Shown: piece after piece, positions 36,277-50,900 of the stretch | How positions within the stretch are numbered: position 1 is the stretch's first letter | Layout: every line of letters begins with the position of its first letter | NCBI RefSeq assembly: GCF_040436345.1 | Contig: NC_133218.1 | Span: 29,075,210-29,139,209 of the forward strand | Origin: Pagrus major | Lineage: Eukaryota; Chordata; Actinopteri; Spariformes; Sparidae | DNA length: 64,000 bases | Direction of reading: 5' to 3' | Notes under the pieces: generated by a model | Seen by the model: the letters and a program-made list of their open reading frames with translations, nothing else | What the model was told of the DNA's origin: nothing | The model's database searches: none | Translations under genes and position numbers: made by a program

Positions 36277-37338
36277 TCAGGCACTGGTGCCTTCATTCTC
36301 AGCAGTTTGGCTGTTGCTTGCCGTTGTTCCGTGGGTGACGAGTGTAGGTGGGGCCTCAGATACGTCTCGCTGGCTGCCGTGCCTCGAGTGGCCGTCTATC
36401 TGATGGAGGCTGCTGTGAGTGGAGAGCGGGTGGTTGAGACGTGGCATGCTGCCATGGAAACTGCGCTCCTCTGTGCCTCGGTAAACCACAGTGTCACTCC
36501 TGAAAGAGGAGGAAGAAAAAATAAAAAAGATGTGAGAGGCAAGACTTGGTTTCATCTAATTCACAATTTCTGACAGACAGACAGACAGACAGACAAACAG
36601 GAAGTCACGGATTTCCTGCTCTACCTGTCATCACGAGTGCGGCGGAGGCTGCCATGGTAGCTGGCCTTGCTGTGGACGCTGCTGGCCTTACTCCTGGTGG
36701 AAGCGGGGTGGCCGTGGTGAGTTCTGACTGGTTCGTCGAGGTCGTCCAAAACAGCCAAGTGGGTGGAAGAGGCGTGAGTAGAAGTACCCTACAGGAAGCA
36801 TTAAACACTGGTTGAACACAGGTTTTCCCTCAAATTTAAAGTTAAACAGTTCAGATAAATAAAAAAAAACACACATTAAGAACTGTTCATATTCTGTAGC
36901 TGCTTCTTCCAACACTTCAATAGGGATATTGTATTATAGCTTAAGTCTCAGTTGGGCTAGAATTTGACAGAACCAGTTGTGTTCAGATATGGGCCTGGTC
37001 TGGACTTAGTTTCAGTTAACCTTCAATCTATGCAGGATTCACATGCCAGGTCTCATGTATTCTTATCTTAAATGGCTCTACAGCCATTACTGAGCTACTA
37101 CAAATAGTGCAACAAGAACTACAACTGCTGATACCACTCTTGTGTATCATGTGGCTTTAACAAATAGGATTACAACGATTACTTTTCAAAACTGCTACAT
37201 CACTGCCATCTTTGCAAGCCTACCTGAGTGGATGTTCCTCTGGACTTCCTAATGATGGGGGTGTTGGGTTCACGCAGCAGAGACTGGGCAAAGTCTGGCT
37301 GCTCCTGCAGCACCTGACGAGATTCATTCACCCCACTG
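36277..37338 (-). other. fzd3: fzd3 exons for the cytoplasmic C-terminal tail
   Basis: Three exons (37338-37224, 36788-36625, 36499-36277) encode a Ser/Thr/His-rich tail with [37 protein letters not shown] and [12 protein letters not shown]. The order follows human FZD3, and the final residues EGTSA resemble human EDGTSA. The many RxxS sites suggest phosphorylation, which is inference. Confidence 0.88.
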
Positions 37339-39469
37339 CTGCAGAGAGAAAAGGGTGAGTGGTTTAAGAATGAGAGACAAGGGAAGGTTCAGGGGAAATA
37401 GGGAGTTTAAGGGGAGGGCAGACGGAAAATAAAATGTAAAATTATCTAATACCATAAAAAGGTTTGCAGTACATGTGGTCTCACAAATTTGTTTTAACTC
37501 TATCCCTGAAAGTGGCCTAATAAGCATTCACACGAAATGACACATGGAGGAAAAAGCAGGGCTAAAAACAAATAAAATGATCCAGCCTCTCTTCTTACTC
37601 TTTGCGTCTGCGGCCATGCAGGAAGCTGGCCCATTCGAAACAGGTCTTCTTGCTGCCCACCCAGAAAACAGAGGGGATCCCCACCACCAACATCATCAGA
37701 TATTTAATTAGGAACAAAACCATGACTGGCCGGCTGGTCTTTTCCACCTAAAAAGAGAACAGAAATACTAAATATTAATACCACAATTATCCAATCAAAA
37801 TAACAGAGGGTTAAAGATACAGCCTGAGACATACAAGAGAGAAAACAGACTAGCATTAAAATAAAGAACTCTGGGACAAATATTTCCTCAACAGTAACAC
37901 AGTAAAGAAACATAAAATGCTTTGGATGCCACTGAAACGAAAGAGGGGAGGTAATCCTTGAAAACCCCAGCTGCTTCAGCAGCTGAACTGCAGCTGGGAT
38001 GTACAGCAACTGCTCTCTCCTCAGATGGTCTTCAGCTTTGAGGCAGGATACAGAATCTCCCACCAGAGGGCAGGAGTTTACAGCAGTTGTGTACGGCATG
38101 GGCATGGGAAGTATAGATGGTTTAAAGATACACTCTCTCATTTTATAGAAACCAAATCACCAAAGTTTCTCTTAACTCATTGTTGAAGTTTTGAAACAAA
38201 ATTCAGGGATGTGAGGTACAGTCTTTCACCCCAAAGACATGAAACATCAAGCACTCGACTCAATAGAGTGATCTTTAGACAGCACCAAAACAAGCACAAA
38301 AAGTGTTTGGTGAACAAACCATTACACTGTGAATTCACAAGTACAATATTTTACTCATTATATAAATAGACAAATATGGGCATTTTATGTTTTGTTTGTT
38401 TTCAGTTTGAGTTTTGATGGACATGGCAGTCAGTGGATAATGACTAGCATCTCTTGCTTTAAAAAAAAAAAAAACAGTGCCCATAAGAATAGGCATGTAT
38501 TAATAAGCTTCGGTCTGTCTCGCCCAAAATGAGATTACATCTCTCAGATTTAGGTCCTGACATACAACAAGAGACCTGGACCTTCAGCAAATTACCACGC
38601 ACACACACAGACTAAATCAAGTCACTTGAACTTGAACAATACCCACGGAATCTCCAATTATCCAAAAACATGCAACTGTACCCTCTTACACGCACAAACA
38701 TTTGCACGCAAAACTCCCTCGGGTCAAGATCATATGACACATAGCAATATTGAAATTCCAGTGCTACAACAGGTCATAAAGGGGGTCCGTCTTTGTGAGC
38801 ACTCACACACACACACAGCTAAAGACACATGCGTGCACACATACACTAACAAGTAACTCAAGCACTTGCACCTGCCTCCACCCCCTCTCATATAGTCTGT
38901 CAGTCACAAATTAGCTGACACTTTCCTATCATAAAGCCACAGTGACAGCACTCAGCTTTAATAATCAGAAAAATGGAAACATTTAAGTGATGAAAAGTTT
39001 TTGTTGTCTTGTGTGGTTGTGTGCATGAGAAGGAAAGCAGTGGAGTGTGTCTGTGTCTGCATTGTGCACATTTAGTTATTAATTTAGCACCAGACTGTAT
39101 AAAACACCACACTCCCACCACTCTTCATAACCGCTACAAAGACATTATAGAGTACAGGCAGCAGAGCATGACTGAGCAAGCCCTGAGAGAGAGACACAGA
39201 CAGAGAGTAGACGGAGCAGACTGACTGAAAGAAAGAAAGAAATAAGTGTGTGAGAACCAGCAGAGAGGGTGGAACACAAAGAGACAGAGAAACAGAGTGT
39301 AACACAGAGATGGCAGCTTTGTGCGGAGTTGGTCTGAGAGGTGTATTAGCTGAGCTAATGATGCATACTGCGCTCTGCTCCCCCATCCACAAATACTTAC
39401 TCAGTACTCACTCGACCACACACATGTGAAACTGCCAGCTCTCTCTCTCCAACCCTCACTCACGCTTTC

Positions 39470-39550
<81 letters not shown>

Positions 39551-42500
39551 ACACACACACACACTGCTCACTAAAGGGTTACTTCACTTTATTTTATAGT
39601 TCTTGGGTTCTAGTAGGTTTGTCCATTATTACCATTGGTAATATGACCACTGTATTCAAGTTCATTACTGAGATCAGGGACAGAGTAATAATGAGGTCCG
39701 ACAGGAGAAAAACAAGAACCAGTCAGGGGATAATACAAGTTGAAAACAAACCCACAGGTAAGTCAAACTTATTTGATATAAAGGAAACTGAGGCAAACAG
39801 TAAAATGATAACCCCAACTGTCCACTGCAGTTTACAGAACAACTACCTGGTTTGAATTCCAGGTATGTGTGTAGAAGCATCATGTGCCCTCATTGATCCT
39901 GGTATGTTTACTACTCTCAGATACACAAACATACAAGGTGTCCAAGAAAGTTAATGAGGAGAGAAAACCACAGTGGGTAACTGAGTACTTCACCCCAGCT
40001 AACCTAGGCAGTGTGGAAACACACACACACTGTGTGTGAGTGAGATACAGGGAGAGATCAGGGGGGTTTTCATGCTGCAGAATGAGCTGTGATAGGAATA
40101 CAGCTAGATATCCTGTCACGAGTATATCTGTGTTTGTTATCAATGTCCAGCTGAGCTAACAGGCAGATCCTGAGGAGCCACTTGTTTTCAGATAGAAAGT
40201 AGAAGAACAGCTTTGATGAGCTACTCAACAGGTGTATTTATCTTGTGATATCTTGGGAATTGTCTAAGTTCTAAGTGATCTAAGTATATTGTTACATTAC
40301 AACTGATCTTAACTTTGACAGTTTTCATATTTGCTCCATGATAGCAGGTAGTGAATCTATTGGCGTCTCATTTTGGACCTCCGCCAGTGAAGCATTCCTC
40401 TGCAAAAACGTCGGCACAAATGAAATACGTCTAGTGAAACATACTTTGTCTTGCAAGCATATTAGCATTACAAGATCTCTCTCACGCACGCACGCACGCA
40501 CGCACACTCATCTTCTCTCTCTACCTTGTATGGGCAGGGGATGTGATAGCGCCTGCAGTTCTCCTCCATCCATGTCGTCTCCCAAATGCTCCGGTAGGTG
40601 TGTTCATACAGGTAGCACCCAATCACAGTCAACAAGGGGACCAGGTAGAGCACTGAAAACACTCCCATTCGGATCATGAACTTGACTAGTTTGGTCTGGT
40701 TCTCCTTCTCCAGAGGGATCTCCATGCGCACCCGGTTCAAAGCCACAATTCCTACTAACAGGAGAGAGACACCCACCTGTAGAGAGGAAGGTGAATGAAA
40801 AGCCATTGACAGATGCACAAAATTAAAATGACTGATTATTTTTTGAGTACTGACACAGGCCAAAAGACTGTCACCAATCCATTTACTAATCCATCCATGT
40901 CGCCATAACTCCAGCCAACAATCCACTCTTCTATCGTTTCATCCACCCACCCATCCATCCATCGACTCATCAACTCTTTCATCCACCCGCCCACTCATTC
41001 ATCTTCCGACTGTACTCACCGCCACGTTGAGGCAGAGCGGTGCCAGAACAAACCACCTCAGGGCGTCTATGTCATACAGCCCGATGAAACACACTCCAGT
41101 GATCCCATCTCCTTCAATTTTGTTCAGGGCCAACAGGGTGACAGTCAGGGCCCCTGGGAGCCCCCAGGCAATGGCGTGGAAGAGGAGAGCTTTCTTCTCA
41201 ATGGCCTCGCTGCCCCATTTCGGGACGGCCGCCAGGAACCAAGTGATTGTCAGTATGACCCACCACATGCTGCCGGCCATGGTGAAGAAATACAGGACCA
41301 TGAAGAACAAAGTGCATACCTGAGAGAGAGAGAGAGGGTGCAGAAAGTTTTAATCAGGCAGGAGGGAAATGTCAGCACATCATGAGAAGCATTGTTTGCC
41401 TTGGGGTTGAGAGAATTTACGGTCAATTAAACTCATTTTACTGGGGTTAATAAAACCTACATTTTGAGTTGTCAGTTGTTGTTTAGGCATGTTTCTTAAA
41501 CATCTATCAAATTCATTATGATCAATCATGTGAGAATAACTGGCTAAGTGGGTTCATTCACAGTATCTAAAAAAAATTTGAGGAGAGTTTATGAGGAAAA
41601 TAGATTCTCACCTTGTTGTGTGAGCCCTGTGTTATGGTTGAAGCTCTGAACTGGGCAGGGCTGACTGCGTTGCATGCTACCCTGTCTTCCAACAGGAACC
41701 CAAGAAAGAAAACCAGTGACACCATGACATAACACACAGCGTAGAAGATTATTGGCCGCTCGGGGTATCGAAACCTAAAAAAAATAGAGAGGCACAGATG
41801 ATTTATTTTTGTCCTGTTAAAAGGTTTTTTTTTTTCTCAATATGGCAAGTGTTTCCTAAACTTCTAAGGGTCTAAGGACAGAGGATGTCATTCACTGTAC
41901 AGATTGTAAAGCCCACTGAGGCAATGTGATTGTGAGTTTGGGCTATATAAACAAAACTGATTTGATTTGATTTGATTTGGTTTGATTTGATGATAACGTT
42001 ACAGTAAATACATTTGACTTCACTTACTTTAGTTTTACAAGCGATTCTTGTGCTTAATTTAAATTTGTGCAATTATTCGTTTTGGAAGTGAGTTGATAGA
42101 TTAAGCCATTCAAACCTGGTAACATCAATGAGAAACGTCAGGAAGGTGAAGAGCGTTGCAGACAGACAGACAATGGAGACGACTCCTATGAAGTAGCGCA
42201 TGAAGGTGAGCTCCTGCTGCTTGAAGAACATTGAGGGGCAAGGGGCAGAACAGTCCTTCCTGCCCATGAATGTGTAACCCAGGTCAGGGTCCAGCTTGAG
42301 CTCTCTGGGGCACCAGAAACCGTAATCTCTCTGGACAGTCATGGATGATTGCTCAGTGGGGTCAGAGCTTGTCTGCAGGTCCTCTGGACGAGGATAGGGC
42401 TCGTCACAATCTGGAAACCTAGGAAATAAATCACTGAGTCAGATCATGTAGTTTAATATATAACAGATACATAATTCATGGATAGATTTGAATATGAAGA

Positions 42501-44904
42501 GAGCTGCACTGATAGATCAGAAAAGGATGGGAAGGGAGTTCTATGGAGATTAGGTGACAGCGGAAGAAAAGGGGAACAGCGGTCTAGAGTTAGGTTGGCT
42601 TGATGTGAGGCATGAAGAGAAGAAGAGAAGCAGCAGGTACAGCAACAGTGCAGATTTGAGGTATATGCAAAACACATACTGCAGACTCAGTCCTGGGTAA
42701 ACACACAGCATACTGTATATTGATAATAAAAAAACAATAATATTACCCGCTGTATTTTCGCAGACGTGTCAATACTGTGACGACACTGTTTATATTTTCA
42801 TGCACTTTGTTGATTTAAAATGTAATATACACACCTGCTACACTCCATGTCATCTGGCCAGGCTACTCCAAATATCTCCATGAGTTTGTGGCACTCATCC
42901 TTGGCCCGCTGGCAGAGGGTTCGACACGGCATTGTCACCTGGCCGTACTCTGTGCACACCGGAGTGTATAGGGCGCACAGGAACATCCTCAGGTCAGCGC
43001 TGCACACCAGGTTTACCATGGGATGGAACGGCTGCAGAGAAACAGAAACACAAGGACAGAGTTTTTAAATTTAGGTTTGAACTTGCCAGAGCACTACGAC
43101 ATGAATGGAAAGCATTGGCTGAGTCAATACAGTGTGTCTTAGTCATACAGTGGTCTCAAAACTCTCTTGCAAACACCCACACGTTTCATCCTTCCAATGT
43201 TATATCACAACACCAGTGGGAACCAGCTTGACAAGGCTGTTGTTAAATCTGTCATGCATGTGGGAATGAGACACACACACACCGGCTCAGGAAAACGTTA
43301 ACTGCTATCAGTGGCACATATTGAGAAGGCTCGTATTTAACCTGAAATAGCCATCAAAGAGGATGGAGGGAGTGCCAGAAGGAGGACGAATGTGTTCCAA
43401 CTCCTCTGCTGCAACTTATACTACTCAGTATTCCATCAATATTTAGAAGCTCATGAAATATGTATAGCTGCCATCATGTTACCAAACATCCCTTTGAAGT
43501 AAGGGACAGCAAAGACGGACCTCTGAAGGTTGAACCGCAGCCATGTGTCAATACGCTGAACAAACAAACAGCAGGCCTATCCACACATTCAAGATTATAG
43601 ATTCAGTTCCATGCAGGGGCAGTCTAAAGGTTAAAGAGTCAGGCACGTGACCTTCATGCTGCTGGTTCAAATCCCCAAAAATGTGAGTGACTGAAGGGAT
43701 TAAAGGCACCCTTAGAGCTGATTTAAACAACTACTGCTGACATATCGCTGAGTCCAAGTAGGGATTCTTCAGGAGCATCATATAAAAAGAGAATTACAAT
43801 AGCTGCGTTTCCACCGTACGTTGAACCCGTACTTAGCCCACGGTAACTGTACCTGAACGCCAGATCTGCTTTGCGTTTCCAGTGTGGACAGTACTCTAAA
43901 ATTTAGGCAGCGGTTTTCACTGACAGGCTTTGGGGCAACCCTTTTTCAGCAGCTGGGAAACAACAGTTGAGTGTGGTCTTAACTCTTGAGAAGAAGGTCT
44001 TTGGGAAACGTTGGGATGACAAGAAGAATCTGGTTTGTCCAGCTGACCAATCAGCATCAAGTGTGCGAGGTAACGAAAAAACAGGACAGCACGAAGCAGT
44101 TCTTTTGGTACCATCCACAACATTTAAAAACCCATGTCCAAAAATAACCGTTCTAACTAAACTGATCCGGCCTGGCTTATGTTCTGACGAGGATATATGC
44201 CAACAGACACAGTCTGAATGGGTTGGTGGGAAACAGCTTCAAACCTATTTAAAAGGACTTTGTTTTCAGTTTAGAATATTATAGTGAACTGCTCAGCCTT
44301 AAACAAACATATATAACCATACACGTATTTTATTGATGTGCTCATTAATCAGCAACTGCCAGCAACATTAGCCTTTGTGTGTTGTTGCTTACAGTATGTG
44401 TGCAAAGTGACCTGTATCTATTCAGCTTTTTAAAAGTTCGTATCATCTGGCTGCACTAGAGGCGAGATTTCAATACAGCTTTTAAAGAGAAATCAGAGCA
44501 GAACCATGAGAGCAATGAATAGAGGCTAGAGCAATGAAACAAAACACTTCGCTTGATCGCACACAACACTGTACTACTACATGTTTATGTGTATGTGTGT
44601 GTATAAAAATGTGTACATGTGACACAAAACAGTGCACTTGCATTGATTGCCTGCAACAAAAGCTACAGTATATGCTTATAGATTGTATGAGTGCATTCGT
44701 GCAAATATCCATGCATCAGTGAACGTGTGTGTGCGCGAGTGTGCATGTTTCTGTGTGGAATCGGGCCTGGTGAGTATGTTTTGATCGTTCAGAATTGCTG
44801 TGTTCTAGATCTGCACATTGGAGAGATGTTCCACCAGTAAATGGGTGCAGTGGTGCATGAGCTGCGTGACATAGTTTTGAGTATTGCACACACACACCCA
44901 CACA

Positions 44905-44945
<41 letters not shown>

Positions 44946-47900
44946 CTCAGCTTCATTCAATAATTCACACATTTTACAACCCATGCCTTTTTTTCGTAGT
45001 GTGTGATCACGCAAGGTTGTCCGGAGTAGGGATGGAGAAAGACAGGAACTCCATCCGCTTCCATTAAAACCTAAACCTGATAATTCAATAAGAATCGCAA
45101 ATGAACTGACTGAGTTATGTGCTAATATCCGTAAAATAACTTTCATTAAAAATTCTGCACTCATTTTGGATTAAAGGAGAGTTAGTTATTGGTTAATCTC
45201 TTCTTCAGTTTCATTAGAGGAGATGATGACATGAGCAGTTCAGATGAAGTTCAGTGTGCCTTGGATTTGAACCACAGAATTCTGAATAAATAATTATGTT
45301 TGGATGTTAAATACTGATTCAAAAGCACAATCCTCAGATATACAGTGAGGAAATGGTGGGAAAGTGGTGCTGCTTCCTTAACAACTTTCACTGAGATGCC
45401 TTATCAGCCAACTGTACAGGACTGTGATTATAGGACTGATCAGAATCATATTTAATCATTGTGATAAAACTCCTGAGTTTAGGCCTGGCTACACTGGTAA
45501 CGAATCAGACACGTTTCATATTTATACCTGAAATGATGAAGAATGTAAGAATCTGACACCATGTAGCCAATCAAAACCCAGAGTTATTTTCTTAAATTAA
45601 ACATTAGACTTAGTGAAGTGGCCAATGAGTGTATATGTCAATAACAACTGATACACAGGAGTCTGCTGTGGCTACCATTACCTTACAAGCACTGACGGTG
45701 GGTAGATGCACAGTTTGATACATCTATTCATGAAACTCTCCATTCTAGACTTCGAAGTGTAGCATGTGCATTAATGAAAAGACAACACTATCACTACAAT
45801 CATTTGTCTGATACAACAGATCAATTAGGATCTCAAAGTCTCTTGTTGTCCTCAACAAACACTGATGCAGGCATTACTCTGAAAAATGATCCCTCTGTCC
45901 ACCTCACTCTCTCTCTCTCTCCCCCTCTCATACATCTGCTACGAGCCGGAGGCCACACTTAACTGAATGGTAGTAGCTTTCTGCATGAGTGTGTCTCACT
46001 AAAAGTCAGAATGGAGTCTTTCTTTATGTCTCCTCATACTACCTCTACAGTCTACACTGACTATGCGTGACTTCCATTTTGGGTGTCCCCATTCTCCCCG
46101 TCTCTCCCGTGCATGCGAGGTTGCGCATTTGTGCATGTGTGTGTGTGTGTGAGTGTGTGTGTGTGTCATTGTTCATGTATTCTGTGTATGTCCCAGTTAT
46201 CATGTTTCCTGGTGTGGAAGTCTGCAAGGCTCGTGTGGATGCACAAGTCAACGCATGTGTGCAGTGGCCGGGTGCAATTATTCTGACAGTCAGGGCAATT
46301 GCCCCCCCATCTCCCATCGCAAAGAGAATATTGATATTAAGTGGCCTAACTGTGCCACCCAACGAGAGAGAGAGGGTGGGGGGGGTGGCGATCAGCTTTC
46401 CACGGAGGACGACCAGAGTGAATTGTCTGGCATTTTGTAGTTGGTTGTGATGGAAGAGCAGGGAAAGGAGAGCAGAGAAACAAACAAAACCTAGCCAGAG
46501 GGCACAGACTGCTACTCAAAAATTTTGTTCATCAGCTTCTTGCAACGGATCTGTCTCTCCCTGCAAGTTTCTCTCTCCCTTGTACATAGGCTTAACCGAT
46601 GTGTATCACAAAATTCAACCTTTGTTTTGCTGTTGTTGCATTTACAAGGCATGACTGAGCAAAATAATTGCAGCAAAATTTGTCATTTAAAACATAATGT
46701 TTGCACCAGCAGGCAAATGCGAAAAAACATTGGTCTTCACTTACCATCCATAAGTAGTAAGTGACCACTGATTGTTCAGAGCTGCTGTCTGCAGCTGTGT
46801 GGGAAAAATAGTGTCCTTCACAAAAAGCAAGCAGTTTGTAATGTGTCCTTAATAGCTGTGTATCCATTTATCATTAGCGATTATACATTTTTTACAGAAG
46901 ATAACTGGATTAATGTTTTTATACTTCCTAAAAGTTACAGTAAACATGGGCTTCTCATTGTGAAGACAGACTGATCATGGAAAGTAAAAATGCATCAAAA
47001 TGCAATGGGGCTTCTGACCATGGTAACATGCTAGAGTTAGCATGCTAACATCTTAAATGCACTGTGACATGTATAAGTTGTCAACATTGTGAGTATTACT
47101 GTACTAATGTAATTCGTTGCCCAACAACAGCAGCAGAAACAAATTTTATTTTGAGCTTCTAGATATTTTATGTGGTAACAAGTCACTGCACCTTTTGCAC
47201 ATGATGGCTTTCAGCACAAGTCATTGTGATGGACTACACTTTCTCTGTTAAATTAAAACTCAGGTCAAATTAAGTGCTAAAAAGTAAAAACTAAAAAAGG
47301 ACAGTAAAAAAAAATGTAGCTGAGCAAAACTAAACATAATGCAGAAAATTAAATCTGCAATTATCATAAGGTCATCTTCTTCACCACATGCTACCAAAAC
47401 ACCATCCATCATGCAATGCTGCAACTTGACGTCCCTCATAAACATAGCTTTAAAGTGGTATGAATGGAGGCTTGACCTCTGCCATTTGGCAACTATATTT
47501 GTGAGAACCATTTCAGAGAAGCATTTTAATGTTACAAATTCATCTTTCATAAGTGTTTCTATTACAGCATGAGTGCTATTCATTCAACTGCTTTGTAGGG
47601 AAAACTTATGTCTCATGAACTGAGCCATCACAATGGTCTAATGGAGTGTGGAGAGTGCTTCCCTGTTATATCAAGTTATACCCTTAGAAGGGTTAATAAT
47701 ATTCCAATACTCAATATTTACTGTCTTTTGCACATATTCTTTACAGTAGTTAGAAAAAAAAAACACTGCATTTAGATAAGTTACTTGGACATTTTTTTCT
47801 CAACAATAATAGGCAAATAGATATCGACAGCAAACTGTCAGATTACCTAAACCACAATGAGATGAAAATCAAATTCACAATCAAATAAATGGTTTATTTG

Positions 47901-50900
47901 CGTGCGAGTGTGTGATGACCAGGCAAATGTGAGCATTCGGAATGAGAAACAGGGTGGGTATTTTGACACACAGGAAAATGAGAAAAAAAGCCCCTGACTG
48001 GTCCACCTCTTGTTCAATGGAGGGATTAAGTTTCTTTCTCTTTACTCCCTCTCGGCAAAGAAACCGAGGGGGAGGGAGGGAGGAATAGAAGGAGAAAAAA
48101 ACTTCAAGTAAAAAAACTAACAAAGAAAAACGGAAAGAAAGACAGACAGAAAGAAAGAGGCATATGATTAGCAGTCACGTAATGCAAGTAAATACGCTTT
48201 TGGCAAATGAGAGATAGTTCCAATAACAGCTGTAAAGTTGGCAGTTCATTCAACATTAAAAGCACAAGGGGTGTTGCATGTGAAAACTTTTTGCACCAAC
48301 GCTTTTCTGGTTGAATAAAATGTTTCCTCCCCTATTGTCCTGTTTAGCGGGTGTGTTGAGGATTAAAATAAATATATATAATATGGTGACAATACGACAG
48401 AGCGCTGTTGCACGGTACTTAAACTGCAGTCATCAGCTAGCAGGTTAGTTTGACAAAAGCTGAAATTTTTCTAAGGCTACTCTATTCCTACTGATCCCCC
48501 TCAGGTAAGGTTTAAATTCTTCACAATCCCATGACATGCAACTTCTCTGTATTGCACAATTCTTACTTGACCACAAAAAACAACGATGGCAGATTTAGCA
48601 CCACACAGTTTAATAGCTCCAACTAACTATTAAACTAATTAAATTTTTTATGCTCTCCTCCTCCCTTTGTCCCACTTTACTCTCCACACTGTCTCTCCCT
48701 TCCTTCCTCCTTGCCTCCCCCTCTCTTTGAGGTTATAAAAGGGTGGGGTTGTATTGATTTGGATTCAGATCCAAAACAGGAAAACGTGTAATGGTTTCTG
48801 GGCATATGTAATATCTTTAAGTACCATAGCCTGTTTAGTGAGTGGGTGGTGTGTTTTGTGTGTGTGGTTTGGTGCTTTGAACGGTTGTAGAAAATCCAGT
48901 TAGCCAGCTCTGCAGAAACTCAAGCACATTGTCAAGTGTATGAGAAGGAGGTGGAGGAGGGGGGGAGAAAGGGAGGCATGGAGGAATAAAGGAGAAAAAA
49001 CTGGAGTGGAATGGAGAAAAGTTTTCCCGGTGGATTAGAGAGTCAAATGGATTGGAAGGAGTGTTTAGAGTGTGAGAACCTGAAACGGACACACACACAC
49101 AGAGGCTACACATACACACACTTCCTGAAACTGTCACCAGCTTTGTGTAGTGGTCAGATCAAGGTGACAGGCCATTGGGTCTAAGCCTCTAAAGAAACGG
49201 CTTCTGAACTGGCAGCAATGCCTGATTCAAAACGTTTTTGACCAACTTTTGTCAAACTCTGTGAAAATATCAAATGCACAGTATCTCATCCGGTCCTGGA
49301 TTTCCACAATTCAAGGAGCATTTCATTTTATGTTGTTGTGTTTATGATGGTTAAGTGCTCTTTAGAGAAGAACAGAGAAAATCAAGGAATTTATAGTCTT
49401 GTAAAAAAAAAAAAAAAAAAAGAAGCATATTTGCTAATAACTTTTTATGGGACATTTATGTGAAGTGTCAAACAGTAAGCTCAATCCCTTGACCCTCCAT
49501 GCTAAAAGGACTAAAAAGATGATCTTTTAATGCACTGCTAGATGCCATGTGCCATTTCTTGCACCTCTTTCTGACAGATGAGGAGAAATTTAGATGAGAG
49601 AAATTCTGTTTTTTTGCTGCTAAATCTCACCAAAGTCCATCTGGACACATCACTCTCACACGCTCTCTATCGCATTTTCTTCCTCGCGTGCCATCTCTAT
49701 CTCACACCATAACTCGCTCTCAGATCAGACGGTCAGGCCCTGCAGCGCAAACGCTGTCAGACCACATCAGCTCTACCTCCATTAGCTAGCTACAGAATTA
49801 CTGCAATGTACCCTCTTCACTAGCTATTACAACTAAATCCCACATCTCTATCTCTGTCTGCAGAAACTATTATATTCCCATTTGCTTCTGCCTCTCTACT
49901 GCTACTCGATCCCTCCATTTTTACTCCTCGCACTCAAACTATTAACTGCATCCTTATTGCATCCATACATTAGAGGCAATTACACCCTCTCTCTCTCCAG
50001 AGAAGGAGAAGTGCATCGTTTCACTTCACAATCACGTAGCAATTACATGATCCCCCGTCTCCATCTCCCTGTACTCACACAGGCTCACATCCTGTTTTCT
50101 ATTTCATTCTCAAGCATTACATTGTTTTCTTGCTGCTGCTTCTCTCTTCTCCTCTTTTACTTGTTAGATTTAATCTCAAGCAACATTTTCTACTTTCTCG
50201 GCCTATAATACTCACATGATAAATGTGTTCACAGACAAATTCACGCTACAAGACAAACACACACTCTCTCTGGCTATGTGCCTGCCTCTTCTCTCCTCTC
50301 ACATGCTCGTGAGAGAGACAGGCGTTGGCCATGAATAGATGAACTGAGCAGACCGCGATGCTCTCCTCCCTAATCTCTGAAAAGACAGTTAAGAAAGGGG
50401 CACCCTTCTCTCACACTCTCTCGCTCTTTCATTCATTTGTTCATTTATCCGTGTCCGTCCGTCGTTCAGTCGGGAGGACCGGACAAAGCCGTTAATGGCA
50501 TTCCCCTTCACGTTCAGTTCCCCTCCTCCTCTCCTCCTATCTTCTTTCTCCTGTATTCATCTCTTATTTTCCTTGCCTCCCATTTATTCCTGGCAATTAC
50601 GCTGACATGCACTTGTCCTCCTCCACTTCTACGTCTTCTTTTTTTCTCTTCCAACATCAGCATTCATTGACTTCCCCTTCTCCCCTTTTATCCTGTCATT
50701 TCATGTTTGACAAAAAACAATTTAGCAACATCATCAGACTCAGTCTCTCCTCTGTTCTCTTCATGTCTTTGCTCCACTGTCCTCACTCCTTTCTTTCTGT
50801 TTAAATCACCCAACTCATTTTATCTCATCATAATTCTTAATATTCTAATTTATTTACCATTTCTCTGCTAAAAGAAATCTTAGTACAACCCATCAACATG

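Larger units (their letters stand above)
37599..42418 (-). other. fzd3: fzd3 exons for the seven-transmembrane core and KTxxxW motif
   Basis: The exons at 42418-42116, 41774-41612, 41319-41020, 40776-40525 and 37747-37599 encode the linker and the membrane helices. Landmarks are [20 protein letters not shown] (TM1), [14 protein letters not shown] (TM2), [20 protein letters not shown] (TM3), [20 protein letters not shown] (TM6) and [19 protein letters not shown] (TM7). KTCFEW follows at once and is the KTxxxW Dishevelled-binding motif, intact here. Confidence 0.92.

Noticed and set aside
39471-39564. CRISPR-like regular repeat
   Set aside because: It is a dinucleotide microsatellite without spacers. 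No CRISPR or phage-defence feature is expected or seen in this vertebrate DNA.
40501-40524. Possible extension of a fzd3 exon past its donor into a (GCAC)n tract
   Set aside because: The donor at 40524 (AAG|GTAGAG on the minus strand) joins in frame to the exon with KTCFEW. The extended frame gives a Cys-Val-Arg-Ala repeat from the microsatellite.
43611-43680. Possible tRNA gene
   Set aside because: The B box is good, but the acceptor, D and anticodon arms do not pair. It reads better as a SINE head.
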